Assembly: GCF_039522605.1 (NCBI RefSeq)
Contig: NZ_BAAADS010000012.1
Location: forward strand, 124,001-188,000
Origin: Lentibacillus siamensis
Lineage (GTDB): Bacteria; Bacillota; Bacilli; Bacillales; Amphibacillaceae
Length of the DNA stretch: 64,000 nucleotides
Reading direction: 5' to 3'
Below, piece by piece: positions 43,882 to 52,127 of this stretch. Position numbers and translations under genes: made by a program. Numbering within the stretch: position 1 is the stretch's first letter; the number at the start of each line of letters is the position of its first letter. The notes below the pieces were generated by a model that searched no databases, was not told the DNA's origin, and saw only the letters and a list, made by a program, of their open reading frames with translations.

Positions 43882-43899
43882 TACCCCTGTGTGTATAAT
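43882..43899 (+). promoter_or_regulatory. cstR promoter -10 with CstR-like operator O3
   Basis: TACCCCTGTGTGTA (43882-43895) again has the TAC-N8-GTA form and overlaps TATAAT (43894-43899), the likely -10 box of cstR. This implies autorepression. The remaining 43761-43881 spacer shows nothing clear. Confidence 0.65.
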
Positions 43900-43990
43900 G
43901 GAGTCTGTGAAAACCTTATGTTATGATGGGCTTAGCAAAATTCGTTTATGTGAAAAATAAATGAAGTCTGAAGAAATGGGGTGACCTAAA

Positions 43991-44251
43991 ATGGAATATG
44001 ATGATCAGGTGAAAAACAGAATAAAACGTATTGAAGGTCAAGTCAGGGGATTGCTAAAAGCAATGGAAGAAGGAAAGGAATGCCGAGACGTAGTGAACCA
44101 GATGACAGCCGCCAGAAATGCGCTCGATCGGACAGCCGCGTTGATTGTCAGCAGAAATCTGGAAGCGTGTATTCGTGAGGAGAAAGAATCCGGCAAAAGT
44201 TCAGAAGACCTTATTAAGGAAGCCGTAAATTTGCTTGTAAAAAGCCGGTGA
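43991..44251 (+). CDS. cstR: persulfide-sensing repressor CstR
   Basis: An 86-residue CsoR/CstR-family (DUF156) helical repressor. Cys31 (KECRDVVNQMTA) and Cys60 (RNLEACIREE) match the two thiols that CstR cross-links by di- or tri-sulfide bonds. The copper-ligand histidine of CsoR is replaced by asparagine (SRNLEA), which favours sulfur sensing over copper. Its own promoter and the upstream sulfur promoter carry matching operator-like sequences. Start follows GGGGTGACCTAAA. Confidence 0.92.
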   Translation: MEYDDQVKNRIKRIEGQVRGLLKAMEEGKECRDVVNQMTAARNALDRTAALIVSRNLEACIREEKESGKSSEDLIKEAVNLLVKSR

Positions 44252-44293
44252 CTGACCGCTGAAAGAAATGGATAGCGTGAAAGGAGATAAAAA

Positions 44294-44860
44294 ATGACTG
44301 ATAAACGTTTTAACCCGGAAAAGGCACATAAGCTGATGAGTGCCGATCGCAGACAAAAGTTACCGCCTGAGGAGGTAATAACATACTTCAATTTAGATCG
44401 AAATGACAGGGTAGCTGATCTTGGTGCAGGTACAGGATACTTCACCATTCCTATGGCAAAACGAACAAAAGAGGTTTTTGCAGTAGATATTGAACCAAAA
44501 ATGTTGGGACTGTTGAAGGACATTGCTGGGGGAGAGCAGGTTGATAACATTCACTATGTTGAAAGCGACTTGGATCATATTCGACTGGATGACAATTCTG
44601 TCGATAAAGTTATGATTTCATTCGTTATTCATGAGGTGCCTGATATCAATCAGACACTCCGCGAAATAAAACGGATTTTGATACCGGGAGGACAGCTGTT
44701 CATGATTGAGTGGGAAGCCGTTGAAACGGAATCTGGACCGCCATTGGATCACCGAATTCCTTCTGAGGATATGCTAAGGTCATTGGATAATAGTGGCTTC
44801 GAGGCGGAATCGATTCAATTGAACCCGGAAAATTATGCATTCAAGGCTCTGTCCAAATAA
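44294..44860 (+). CDS. class I SAM-dependent methyltransferase
   Basis: A 188-residue methyltransferase with motif I VADLGAGTGYFTIPMAK, motif II acidic end AVDIEPKML, and ISFVIHEVPDINQTLREIKR. It resembles the UbiE/Methyltransf_11 group. The substrate is not evident. It follows cstR by 42 bp with AAGGAGATAAAA and is closed by a terminator, so it probably belongs to the CstR transcript. An involvement in sulfur or metalloid methylation is possible but unsupported. Confidence 0.88.
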   Translation: MTDKRFNPEKAHKLMSADRRQKLPPEEVITYFNLDRNDRVADLGAGTGYFTIPMAKRTKEVFAVDIEPKMLGLLKDIAGGEQVDNIHYVESDLDHIRLDDNSVDKVMISFVIHEVPDINQTLREIKRILIPGGQLFMIEWEAVETESGPPLDHRIPSEDMLRSLDNSGFEAESIQLNPENYAFKALSK

Positions 44861-44869
44861 ATATCTGAT

Positions 44870-44917
44870 AGGCAATGGAGGCAGTTGATTTAATCACGCC
44901 TTCATTGCCTTTTTCTT
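44870..44917 (+). terminator. terminator after the methyltransferase gene
   Basis: AGGCAATGGAGGC and GCCTTCATTGCCT form a long stem with one mismatch, followed by TTTTCTTTT. Confidence 0.85.
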
Positions 44918-44995
44918 TTAAAACTATTATATTCATCAAATTTTCACATTGGCCGTGTAATATTTGGTATGAGTACGATTGGGAGGAATTATTCA

Positions 44996-45655
44996 TTGGT
45001 GATAGCAAGTAAATTAATGTCAATCGGGATCATGGTTTTCAGTATCGGGATTGGATTTATTACGTTGATTATTTTTGGCGGTTTGATAAAGGAGCAACGG
45101 AAACTTTATCTGGAGGAAATGCTTTCACAGTTTATTAATCTGATTCTCTTTGTCTGGGCAGGAAAAATCATATTAAACTTTTCTGTTTTCATTACGGATC
45201 CTATGTCTGTACTGGCATATCCCAGTGATTCAAATTCATTTTATCTGGCCGTATTTTTCAGTGCAGTTCTGTTTTTTTATAAGTCTTCAAAGTGGGATTT
45301 GGATACGCTGTTATTCCTGGAATCTATCCTGCTTGTCTTATTGATGGCGTCATTTACATATGAATTTATCCAATACATATGGTACGGCAATCAATTTGCA
45401 TTCGGGTATCTGATTTTACTGGCTGTTCTCTTGCTGGTGTTTATTTTTTCCCGGAATCGTTTCACACCGGCTGCGTTAATCCTTGTTATATTGACGGTCT
45501 GGTGTCTTGGAGTGTTCTTATTGTTGTTTATTCAGCCATTTGTTACCGTATTTGGATACATGATTACGCCATGGTTCTTGGGTCTTTTATTCGTTGGCGG
45601 TTTTTCATATATTTTTATTGTAAAAGAAAGAGGAGATAATAATGGGTGGAATTGA
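44996..45655 (+). CDS. polytopic membrane protein of the ccdA cluster
   Basis: A 219-residue protein with about seven hydrophobic segments (for example MSIGIMVFSIGIGFITLIIF and LILLAVLLLVFIFSRNRF). No family is recognised. TTG 44996 is 9 bases after GGGAGG; ATG 44969 would give a longer N-terminus without a comparable site. It overlaps the ccdA start by 14 bp, so the two are translationally coupled. By position it may assist thiol export or cytochrome maturation together with CcdA and the ResA-like protein. This is an inference. Confidence 0.7.
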   Translation: MVIASKLMSIGIMVFSIGIGFITLIIFGGLIKEQRKLYLEEMLSQFINLILFVWAGKIILNFSVFITDPMSVLAYPSDSNSFYLAVFFSAVLFFYKSSKWDLDTLLFLESILLVLLMASFTYEFIQYIWYGNQFAFGYLILLAVLLLVFIFSRNRFTPAALILVILTVWCLGVFLLLFIQPFVTVFGYMITPWFLGLLFVGGFSYIFIVKERGDNNGWN

Positions 45656-46400
45656 AGCAGATACAATGTTAGTTGTCGGAATGTTTTTGGCGGTAGGCGC
45701 AGGTGCTTTGTCCTTTTTGTCACCATGTGTGTTACCTATTTTCCCGGCTTATATGTCGTATATTACCGGAATCAGTGTGAAAGAATTGCAAGGCGGCAAG
45801 AATACGAAAGTACGCCAGAAGCTGTTAACTCATTCGCTCATTTTTCTGTGTGCAGTTTCCCTGGTATTTATCAGTTTGGGCGCAAGCGCTTCCTTTTTAG
45901 GACAATGGGCGCAGGACTTGCTTGTGGGTGAATCCGGACTGCTTATTCAGCGAATTGCAGGAATCTTAATTATTGTGATGGGATTTTTTGTTGCTGGCTG
46001 GATTACCATTCCATCACTGATGAAAGAAAAACGATATCAGTTTTCCAAAAGGCCGGCCGGATATCTCGGAACATTTTTTATTGGATTGGGTTTTGCGGCA
46101 GGGTGGACGCCATGTATAGGACCGATTTTCGGATCAATTTTGCTTTTGGCTGCAAGTAATCCCGGTCAGGGAGTGTTTTACACGATCATGTATGTAATTG
46201 GTTTTTCGTTACCGTTTCTGTTGTTGACGTTTTTTCTTGGTTCAACTAAATGGATTGTCAGACACAGCCAGATGATCATGAAAGTAGGGGCAGTAATTAT
46301 GATAATTATGGGTCTGGTGCTGTTTTTTGGACTGATGCCGCGTATTACTGGTTTTCTGCTTGATCTGGTGGAAGGTACATGGTTATCTGAATTAGGATAA
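45642..46400 (+). CDS. ccdA: cytochrome c biogenesis/thiol transporter CcdA
   Basis: A 252-residue, six-helix DsbD-type membrane electron carrier. The two redox cysteines lie in SFLSPCVLPIFPAYMSYI and AAGWTPCIGPIFGSILLLA. CcdA carries electrons from cytosolic thioredoxin to extracytoplasmic thiol-disulfide proteins such as ResA. The start follows AGAGGAGATA within the end of the preceding gene. The next gene, 19 bp on, encodes a ResA-like partner. Confidence 0.93.
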   Translation: MGGIEADTMLVVGMFLAVGAGALSFLSPCVLPIFPAYMSYITGISVKELQGGKNTKVRQKLLTHSLIFLCAVSLVFISLGASASFLGQWAQDLLVGESGLLIQRIAGILIIVMGFFVAGWITIPSLMKEKRYQFSKRPAGYLGTFFIGLGFAAGWTPCIGPIFGSILLLAASNPGQGVFYTIMYVIGFSLPFLLLTFFLGSTKWIVRHSQMIMKVGAVIMIIMGLVLFFGLMPRITGFLLDLVEGTWLSELG

Positions 46401-46418
46401 TAAGGAGGACAATGATTC

Positions 46419-47024
46419 GTGAAAAAATCAATTTTTGTTGTGATAATTGTTGGAATGTTCGTCTGGGCAGTCTATGATTTTGCAAGCTCTACGGAAGAAA
46501 CAGCTGAACCATCAACTGAAGAGGCTGCATCTGGTTACCAATCTGAAACGGATACCACTTCGTCGAGGGAATCTGCAGAAGGAGCTGAAGAAACCGGTGT
46601 AGTCGGCCTTGATGTGGGAGATATTGCTCCGGATTTTCAGTTGAAAACACTGAAAGGGAAAAAGGTAAAACTGTCTGATTACAGGGGCAGTCCAGTCATG
46701 CTTAATTTCTGGGCTTCGTGGTGTCCTCCTTGCCGCGCGGAAATGCCGGATATGGAAAAACTTCATCAAAATAAAGACGTAACCATTTTAGCAGTTAATC
46801 TTACAAAATCGGAATCCGGTAGGGGGGACGTGAAGGATTTTGTACATAAATATAATGTAACCTTCCCGATTTTGATGGATGAACAGGTAGAGGTTGCGGC
46901 AATGTACCAGATTCGACCGATTCCCACTACTTTTATGATTGATTCTGAAGGAATAATCCGGTTTAGAGCATTTGGTGCAATGAATTATGAATTTATGGTT
47001 CAGGAGCTTATGAAAATGAATTAA
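46419..47024 (+). CDS. ResA/TlpA-like membrane-anchored thiol-disulfide oxidoreductase
   Basis: A 201-residue protein. The N-terminal membrane anchor is SIFVVIIVGMFVWAVYDF, followed by an acidic Ser/Thr/Glu linker (about 20-60) and a TlpA/ResA domain with the active site WCPPC in FWASWCPPCRAEM. The cis-proline region is IRPIPTTFMID. It is the probable client of CcdA upstream. The same domain is present, truncated, at 39899. GTG 46419 is the start, behind AAGGAGG. It may reduce apocytochromes or another exported thiol protein. Confidence 0.92.
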   Translation: MKKSIFVVIIVGMFVWAVYDFASSTEETAEPSTEEAASGYQSETDTTSSRESAEGAEETGVVGLDVGDIAPDFQLKTLKGKKVKLSDYRGSPVMLNFWASWCPPCRAEMPDMEKLHQNKDVTILAVNLTKSESGRGDVKDFVHKYNVTFPILMDEQVEVAAMYQIRPIPTTFMIDSEGIIRFRAFGAMNYEFMVQELMKMN

Positions 47025-47061
47025 TTCCTGATTATAGTACAATTGAGCTTGAGGTGGTCTG

Positions 47062-47745
47062 GTGAAACAAACGATTTTGGTGATTGAGGATGACAAGATG
47101 ATTCGTGAACTAATAACGATTTATCTGAGAAAGGCGGGATATGAAGTTGTTGAAGCTGCTGATGGAGAAAAAGCCAGACAAGTTTTTTTGACGTATCATC
47201 CATGTTTGATTGTGCTTGATTTAATGCTTCCGAAAATGAGCGGTGAAGCATTCTGTGAATGGGTGAGAGAGCAGGAGCGGAATGAAGTGTCCATTATCAT
47301 GGTTTCCGCAAAGGCGCGCACAAATGATAAAATCAACGGATTGAAAATGGGGGCGGATGATTATATTACGAAGCCTTTCGATCCGGATGAACTGGTTGCA
47401 CATGTTGAAGCTGTCTTACGAAGAACGGGACAATTTTGCCAAAAAATAGCGTATGGGGGACTATGTATAAAGCCGCGCAAAGGCGAAGTATTGCTTTTTA
47501 ACAAACAAGTGCAGTTGACGAAACACGAATTTAATTTGCTCTACTTTTTTATGGAGAATCCAAATGTTGTCCTATCAAGGGAAGATTTGATTAACCAGTT
47601 GTATCCATATGCCGATAAGTCAATACTGGACCGTACAATTGATGCACATATCAAAAAACTCCGGGAAAAAGTTGAAGACAAGCCGTCGCAGCCTAAACGA
47701 ATTCTGACTGTAAGGGGAATGGGGTATAAATTTGCCGATGAATAA
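47062..47745 (+). CDS. OmpR-family response regulator
   Basis: A 227-residue regulator. The receiver domain (1-115) has the phospho-acceptor Asp53 in LIVLDLMLP, acidic pocket VIEDD, and the conserved Lys in YITKPFDPDEL. The C-terminal winged helix (about 130-225) shows LTKHEFNLLYFF and DAHIKKLREKVED. Start GTG 47062 follows GAGGTGG. It overlaps the downstream kinase by 8 bp. It sits directly after the ResA-like gene and may control this redox cluster, which is an inference. Confidence 0.93.
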   Translation: MKQTILVIEDDKMIRELITIYLRKAGYEVVEAADGEKARQVFLTYHPCLIVLDLMLPKMSGEAFCEWVREQERNEVSIIMVSAKARTNDKINGLKMGADDYITKPFDPDELVAHVEAVLRRTGQFCQKIAYGGLCIKPRKGEVLLFNKQVQLTKHEFNLLYFFMENPNVVLSREDLINQLYPYADKSILDRTIDAHIKKLREKVEDKPSQPKRILTVRGMGYKFADE

Positions 47746-48823
47746 ATTTGGAAAATCGTGGTTGCCAAAACAATTCCTGTGGCGGTTGTCCATCACCAAT
47801 ATGATTGTGATAACGGCATTCATCTTACTTAGCGGATGGTCCATTTATAATGCGGCCTGTTCGCTGGCTGATGGATTGGGCGCGATGAATGAACAAAAGC
47901 AGGAAAGGTTTAACGCCATCCTTTTTCAGTATCTGTGGATTTTCAGTGCTGCTGCAATCGTAACAGGAAGTTTGATTCATTTTTATATCACAAGAAAATT
48001 AATTGGGCCAATACGAAAACTGATTGAGTCCACCAAAAGTATGAAAACAGGACACTATCCGGAACAAATCGAGGTGAAATCCAAGGATGAAACCGGACAG
48101 TTAGTTGGACATTTTAATGATTTGGTTCATCAGTTAAAAATGAATGAACAGCATCGCCAAAAAGTTATTTCAGACTTGTCGCATGAGTTCCGGACGCCAT
48201 TATCTAATTTAAATGGTTATTTGAATGCATTAAGCAAAGGTGTGATTGACGGCGATGCAACATTATATCAGTCACTCTATGAAGAATCAAATCGGCTTGC
48301 TGGCATGGTTAAGCAGTTGGAGCAATTAAAGGAGTGGGACTATATTTCAAATCAAACATTTTTGGAAAAAAAACCAGTTGACATGAATCTTACTCTCACA
48401 CAATCAGTTGAAATGTTTTATTGGAGACTGGAAAATGCGGGCATTTCAGTGGATGTGCATGCAGATCATGGTGTTGTCAATGTGGATAATAGTGGTATAT
48501 CGCAGGTTATCGATAACCTGCTTGATAATTCTGTTCTATATTATCATGGGACTGGTCCGATTTTTGTTGAAGGGAAAAAAATGGACACGGAGTACAGGGT
48601 GTCAGTGGCTGGTCCGGGCCAATCGATTTCTGTTGAAGACCTGGACAGGATTTTTGAACGGTTTTACCGGACAGATAAATCCAGAAGTTATTATACAGGC
48701 GGAACGGGACTGGGTCTTGCTATCTCAAGGGAAATAATTGAACATCACGGCGGAAAAATGGGCGTACAGTCAAAGGAGGATGTCCATACGTTTTGGTTCA
48801 GACTCCCCCTTTGGAATCATTAG
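47738..48823 (+). CDS. sensor histidine kinase
   Basis: A 361-residue kinase with two membrane segments (about 19-40 and 65-85), a short extracellular loop of about 25 residues, HAMP domain, the HisKA box DLSHEFRTPLSNLNG (His149), and HATPase_c with N box NLLDNSVLYY and G2 box GTGLGLAIS. The G1 position reads VAGPGQSI, where the usual Asp or Asn is replaced by Ala. The short sensor loop suggests intramembrane sensing. ATG 47738 is preferred over TTG 47732. It ends in a TTAG tetranucleotide shared with the convergent ATP-grasp gene. Confidence 0.92.
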   Translation: MNKFGKSWLPKQFLWRLSITNMIVITAFILLSGWSIYNAACSLADGLGAMNEQKQERFNAILFQYLWIFSAAAIVTGSLIHFYITRKLIGPIRKLIESTKSMKTGHYPEQIEVKSKDETGQLVGHFNDLVHQLKMNEQHRQKVISDLSHEFRTPLSNLNGYLNALSKGVIDGDATLYQSLYEESNRLAGMVKQLEQLKEWDYISNQTFLEKKPVDMNLTLTQSVEMFYWRLENAGISVDVHADHGVVNVDNSGISQVIDNLLDNSVLYYHGTGPIFVEGKKMDTEYRVSVAGPGQSISVEDLDRIFERFYRTDKSRSYYTGGTGLGLAISREIIEHHGGKMGVQSKEDVHTFWFRLPLWNH

Positions 48824-49707
48824 TCGTTCGTACGCAGCGTCCTTTGCGGCGATAACCCGTTTTTAATATGGGAAACATACTTTTCCAAAATGTTACGATC
48901 ACTGATAGCACTCAACGTACGTGATCCGACTACATCTTCTATTTCATTGAACAGCAGACTTCCACTTTTGGTAATCAAAAAGTCAATCCCGACCATTCCG
49001 AAATCAAAGTAATTAATTATAGTTTGAATCATTTCCAGTTCATTAGTCCTTAATGGGTACCAAGAGGCAGATCCACCCAATTTGAAGTTTGAACGAAAGT
49101 CTGTGGAACTTTCCCGCAATACGGCGCCAACTACCTCTTTACCGACCACAAAAACCCGGACATCCTTGCCAAATTGAATGGAATTGGTTGACTGGACAAT
49201 GGTCTCACTTGATAGAAACGTTGAAAAAGCAGCTTCCCATTCCCGTCTGTTGTCAATCTTATATACCTGCTGGCCGCCACGTCCGTCAGCCTCTTTTAAT
49301 ACAACCGGAAAGGAAAAAGGTGACATCTGGGGCTTAATTCCCTTCTTAAAGAAGACGGTATCGGTCATAGGAATCGAAAGTTTATTTAGGTGAAAATGGG
49401 TTCGTGCCTTATTGTTGCATATTTCTGACACTGCCGATGAATTATGTACCTTTATTCCCAATGATTCCAGAAATTTGCTGAGTAACGGATCTATTGTACG
49501 GACAACGGCAAAATCCGGAATTTGTACAGGTTTATAATTGACTAGAACCCTTTGATGGTTATCGATAATACCTGTAGTAATCTCTTCCCGCATAATTAAT
49601 CGTAAAGATAAATCCTGTTTGTTTGATTCATGAATAAACCATTCAATAAACGGTTTATTCTGATCAGCATCCTGTTTGCGGTAAATTAACCAGCCCTGTT
49701 TATTCAT
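48820..49707 (-). CDS. RimK-like ATP-grasp ligase, second of tandem pair
   Basis: A 295-residue ATP-grasp protein. The ATP-binding loop is VVLKEADGRGGQQVYKI; FGKDVRVFVVGKEVVGAVLR and FGMVGIDFLITKSGSLLFNE follow. The Mg-binding motif reads NEIEDVVGSRTL, so the usual Asn of the E-x-N motif is Glu. It starts 8 bp inside the end of the upstream paralogue. Such enzymes add amino acids to carboxylates through acyl-phosphates (RimK, LysX, CapB-like). No carrier protein or substrate is evident nearby. Confidence 0.88.
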   Translation of the reverse strand: MNKQGWLIYRKQDADQNKPFIEWFIHESNKQDLSLRLIMREEITTGIIDNHQRVLVNYKPVQIPDFAVVRTIDPLLSKFLESLGIKVHNSSAVSEICNNKARTHFHLNKLSIPMTDTVFFKKGIKPQMSPFSFPVVLKEADGRGGQQVYKIDNRREWEAAFSTFLSSETIVQSTNSIQFGKDVRVFVVGKEVVGAVLRESSTDFRSNFKLGGSASWYPLRTNELEMIQTIINYFDFGMVGIDFLITKSGSLLFNEIEDVVGSRTLSAISDRNILEKYVSHIKNGLSPQRTLRTND

Positions 49708-50611
49708 TTTTTCCCCTGCTTTCTATGTCCTTAAGAATATGATCCATCATTGAGTCGGCAACATTAATACCGGTACAATCATAAATATTGCGAATGTGGG
49801 CATTTGAGTTTATCTCACAAATGAGTGGATTTTCATTGGGTCCAAATAGTAAGTCGATCCCGGCAAACGCTGCACCGATAGCTCTTGCGGCAGCAACCGC
49901 CAATTTTTTTTCTTGTGCCGATGGTTGATATGACCGCATTGTTGCCCCAGCGGTCACATTGGCACGGAAGTCGTCCTTTGCATGTCTGGTCATAGCCGCG
50001 ACAACTGTATTACCAGTAACGTGAATTCGAACATCTTTACCATAACTGGTTGAGACGAACTCCTGCAGAACAAACGGTTTTCCTTGCAGTTCCGTTAATT
50101 TAGTATACATTTCCTGTTTATTATGTACGAGGTAAACCTGTTCACCGAATGATCCAAAGGCCTCCTTAATAATCATGGGATAACCCAATTTGTTGATCGC
50201 TTCATTATAATCATTTGGGTCAAAAGCCGCCGATTGTGCAAACATTTTTGGTGCAGTAACAGTTTTTGGAATCGGCAATTTGTGAGCAGCCATTGTTTGA
50301 TATGCAGCAATTTTGTCGTCACTGATTTCAATTGTCCGCGCACTGTTAAACACACGGATACCCATTAATTCAAGCTGCCGTGCCAGATAGATATCTTTAT
50401 CCGTGAAAATAACAAATTCAGGCAAATCTATAGTTGAATGGCGGATAATTTCCAGAGTGTTGCGGGTTAAATATGTTAGTACCTCATTATTTTTGATGAT
50501 TTTTGTTTGGACTTCCCGTCGTGCTGCAGCGGCCTGAATCCATTCAGCAAAGTCAAGAAACTTATTTCCTGGTAAATACCCATTGTAAATAATCCATCCC
50601 CGTGGGTTCAT
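49700..50611 (-). CDS. RimK-like ATP-grasp ligase, first of tandem pair
   Basis: A 303-residue ATP-grasp protein paralogous to the next minus-strand gene. Motifs: IIKEAFGSFGEQVYLVHN, YGKDVRIHVTGNTVVAAMTR and Mg-binding LICEINSNAHIRNI with the standard E-I-N. Start ATG 50611 (MNPRGWIIYNG) has AAAGGA upstream on the minus strand and aligns with the paralogue's MNKQGWLIYR; an earlier ATG lacks such a site. Both open with the same G-W-(I/L)-I-Y motif. The pair is divergent from folC. The product is unknown. Confidence 0.88.
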   Translation of the reverse strand: MNPRGWIIYNGYLPGNKFLDFAEWIQAAAARREVQTKIIKNNEVLTYLTRNTLEIIRHSTIDLPEFVIFTDKDIYLARQLELMGIRVFNSARTIEISDDKIAAYQTMAAHKLPIPKTVTAPKMFAQSAAFDPNDYNEAINKLGYPMIIKEAFGSFGEQVYLVHNKQEMYTKLTELQGKPFVLQEFVSTSYGKDVRIHVTGNTVVAAMTRHAKDDFRANVTAGATMRSYQPSAQEKKLAVAAARAIGAAFAGIDLLFGPNENPLICEINSNAHIRNIYDCTGINVADSMMDHILKDIESRGKNE

Positions 50612-50705
50612 CGTAAAATTTTCCTTTCTCATATTCAATTTGATTTTTTTCATTGATATACTTATTCTAGTGTTTATGATACTAAAAGAAAAGCGGTGTA
50701 CATTT

Positions 50706-52010
50706 ATGTTCAGTGACTTTCAGCAGGTAGAGGACTTTTTTGACGAAAGAAAAATATATGGAATGAAACCGGGCTTGGATCGCATACGAAAACTTCTTCA
50801 AATGTTGGGGAACCCGCAAAATAAAGTCAGGGCAATACATGTTGCAGGTACTAATGGGAAAGGTTCGACAGTCTATTTTTTAAAAAATGCATTAATCGCG
50901 AATGGGTATAATGTCGGTGTGTTCACATCCCCAAGTCTGGAGGGAATAAGAGGACATATTATGAAAAATGATGCGATACTCCCGGAAGCTGATTTTATTG
51001 AGGTAATGAATATAATCCTTCCGTTTGTTGAAAAATTGGATCAGGCAGATAATTACCCAACAGAATTTGAGATTATTACAGTCGCAGCATTGATTTACTT
51101 TGCGGATAATGTTGACATCGCACTGATTGAAGCTGGAATGGGTGGCAGAATGGATACGACAAATTGTTTTATCCCGATGATATCTGTGATAACAAATGTC
51201 GAAGAAGATCATATGGCGTTTCTTGGCAAGACAAAAAGTTCCATTGCCTATCATAAAGCAGGAATTATTAAGGAATTTAAGCCAGTAGTAGTCGGAGAAA
51301 TGGATACGGATGCCTTGAAAGTTATTGAGAAAGAAGCAATGGAAAAAAAGGCACCGGTTTATCAGTTTTTGCGGGATTTTAATTACTTACTTACAGAACA
51401 CCACCTGGCCGGAATGTCATTCGAATGGATTAAAAATAGTGGATCCAAATGGAACGTAACGCTAAATATGGACGGCGAACATCAGGTGAAGAATGCATCT
51501 CTCGCCATCATGGCGCTTACCGAGCTTGAGCAGTGCGGGTATGAACTGGATTGGCAAAGATGTCTGCTGGGACTTTCCCGTACAAGGATTCCCGGCCGTT
51601 TTGAGCATATCTGTCCATCGATGGTACTGGATGGAGCACATAATCCTGCAGGTATAGATGCGTTTATCAGGACGCTTTCGAAAGACAATACGGAAAACAA
51701 ACATCTGATATTTGCAGCTTTTCGTGACAAAGATTTGAGTAAAATGCTTGGAAAACTCAGCGCTCACTTTTCGACAGTGACAGTAACAACCTTTGTTCAT
51801 CCAAGGGCAGCTTCTTGTAATGAACTGCTGACAGCTTCCCATCAAGACAATTTGAAAGTGATGGGAAACTGGAAAGAGGCTATTGACTTAATACCGGAAT
51901 CGGATCCGTCTTCCTGCTGGTATGTGACCGGGTCATTACACTTTATTGCCAGCGTACGAAATTATGTAGTTCATAAGCAGGAATATCAGCAAAGATGGCA
52001 GAATGTATAA
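50706..52010 (+). CDS. folC: folylpolyglutamate synthase/dihydrofolate synthase
   Basis: FolC (434 residues) adds glutamates to folates. Mur-ligase-type motifs: HVAGTNGKGSTVYFLKNAL (P-loop), IEAGMGGRMDTTNCF, ITNVEEDHMAFLG, KAGIIKEFKPVVVGE and LDGAHNPAGIDAF. The frame is open from 50640, but ATG 50706 gives the family N-terminus; the ribosome-binding site (AAGCGGTG) is weak. In B. subtilis it follows valS directly. Confidence 0.96.
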   Translation: MFSDFQQVEDFFDERKIYGMKPGLDRIRKLLQMLGNPQNKVRAIHVAGTNGKGSTVYFLKNALIANGYNVGVFTSPSLEGIRGHIMKNDAILPEADFIEVMNIILPFVEKLDQADNYPTEFEIITVAALIYFADNVDIALIEAGMGGRMDTTNCFIPMISVITNVEEDHMAFLGKTKSSIAYHKAGIIKEFKPVVVGEMDTDALKVIEKEAMEKKAPVYQFLRDFNYLLTEHHLAGMSFEWIKNSGSKWNVTLNMDGEHQVKNASLAIMALTELEQCGYELDWQRCLLGLSRTRIPGRFEHICPSMVLDGAHNPAGIDAFIRTLSKDNTENKHLIFAAFRDKDLSKMLGKLSAHFSTVTVTTFVHPRAASCNELLTASHQDNLKVMGNWKEAIDLIPESDPSSCWYVTGSLHFIASVRNYVVHKQEYQQRWQNV

Positions 52011-52081
52011 TTTGTCCATTACAATCATATTCTGTTGAGAAGTTTTTTGGTAGAGTGACAAATATCATCTTACTTTTTATA

Positions 52082-52120
52082 CCTCCTGTGCTAGAGTTAA
52101 ACAAACTAGCATATGGAGGG
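52082..52120 (+). promoter_or_regulatory. hairpin pairing the spoIIB ribosome-binding site
   Basis: CCTCC (52082-52086) and GCTAG (52090-52094) pair with CTAGC (52106-52110) and GGAGG (52115-52119), leaving an 11-base loop. GGAGG is the ribosome-binding site of the TTG-initiated spoIIB gene, so the hairpin would mask it. Confidence 0.5.
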
Positions 52121-52127
52121 GAATTGA

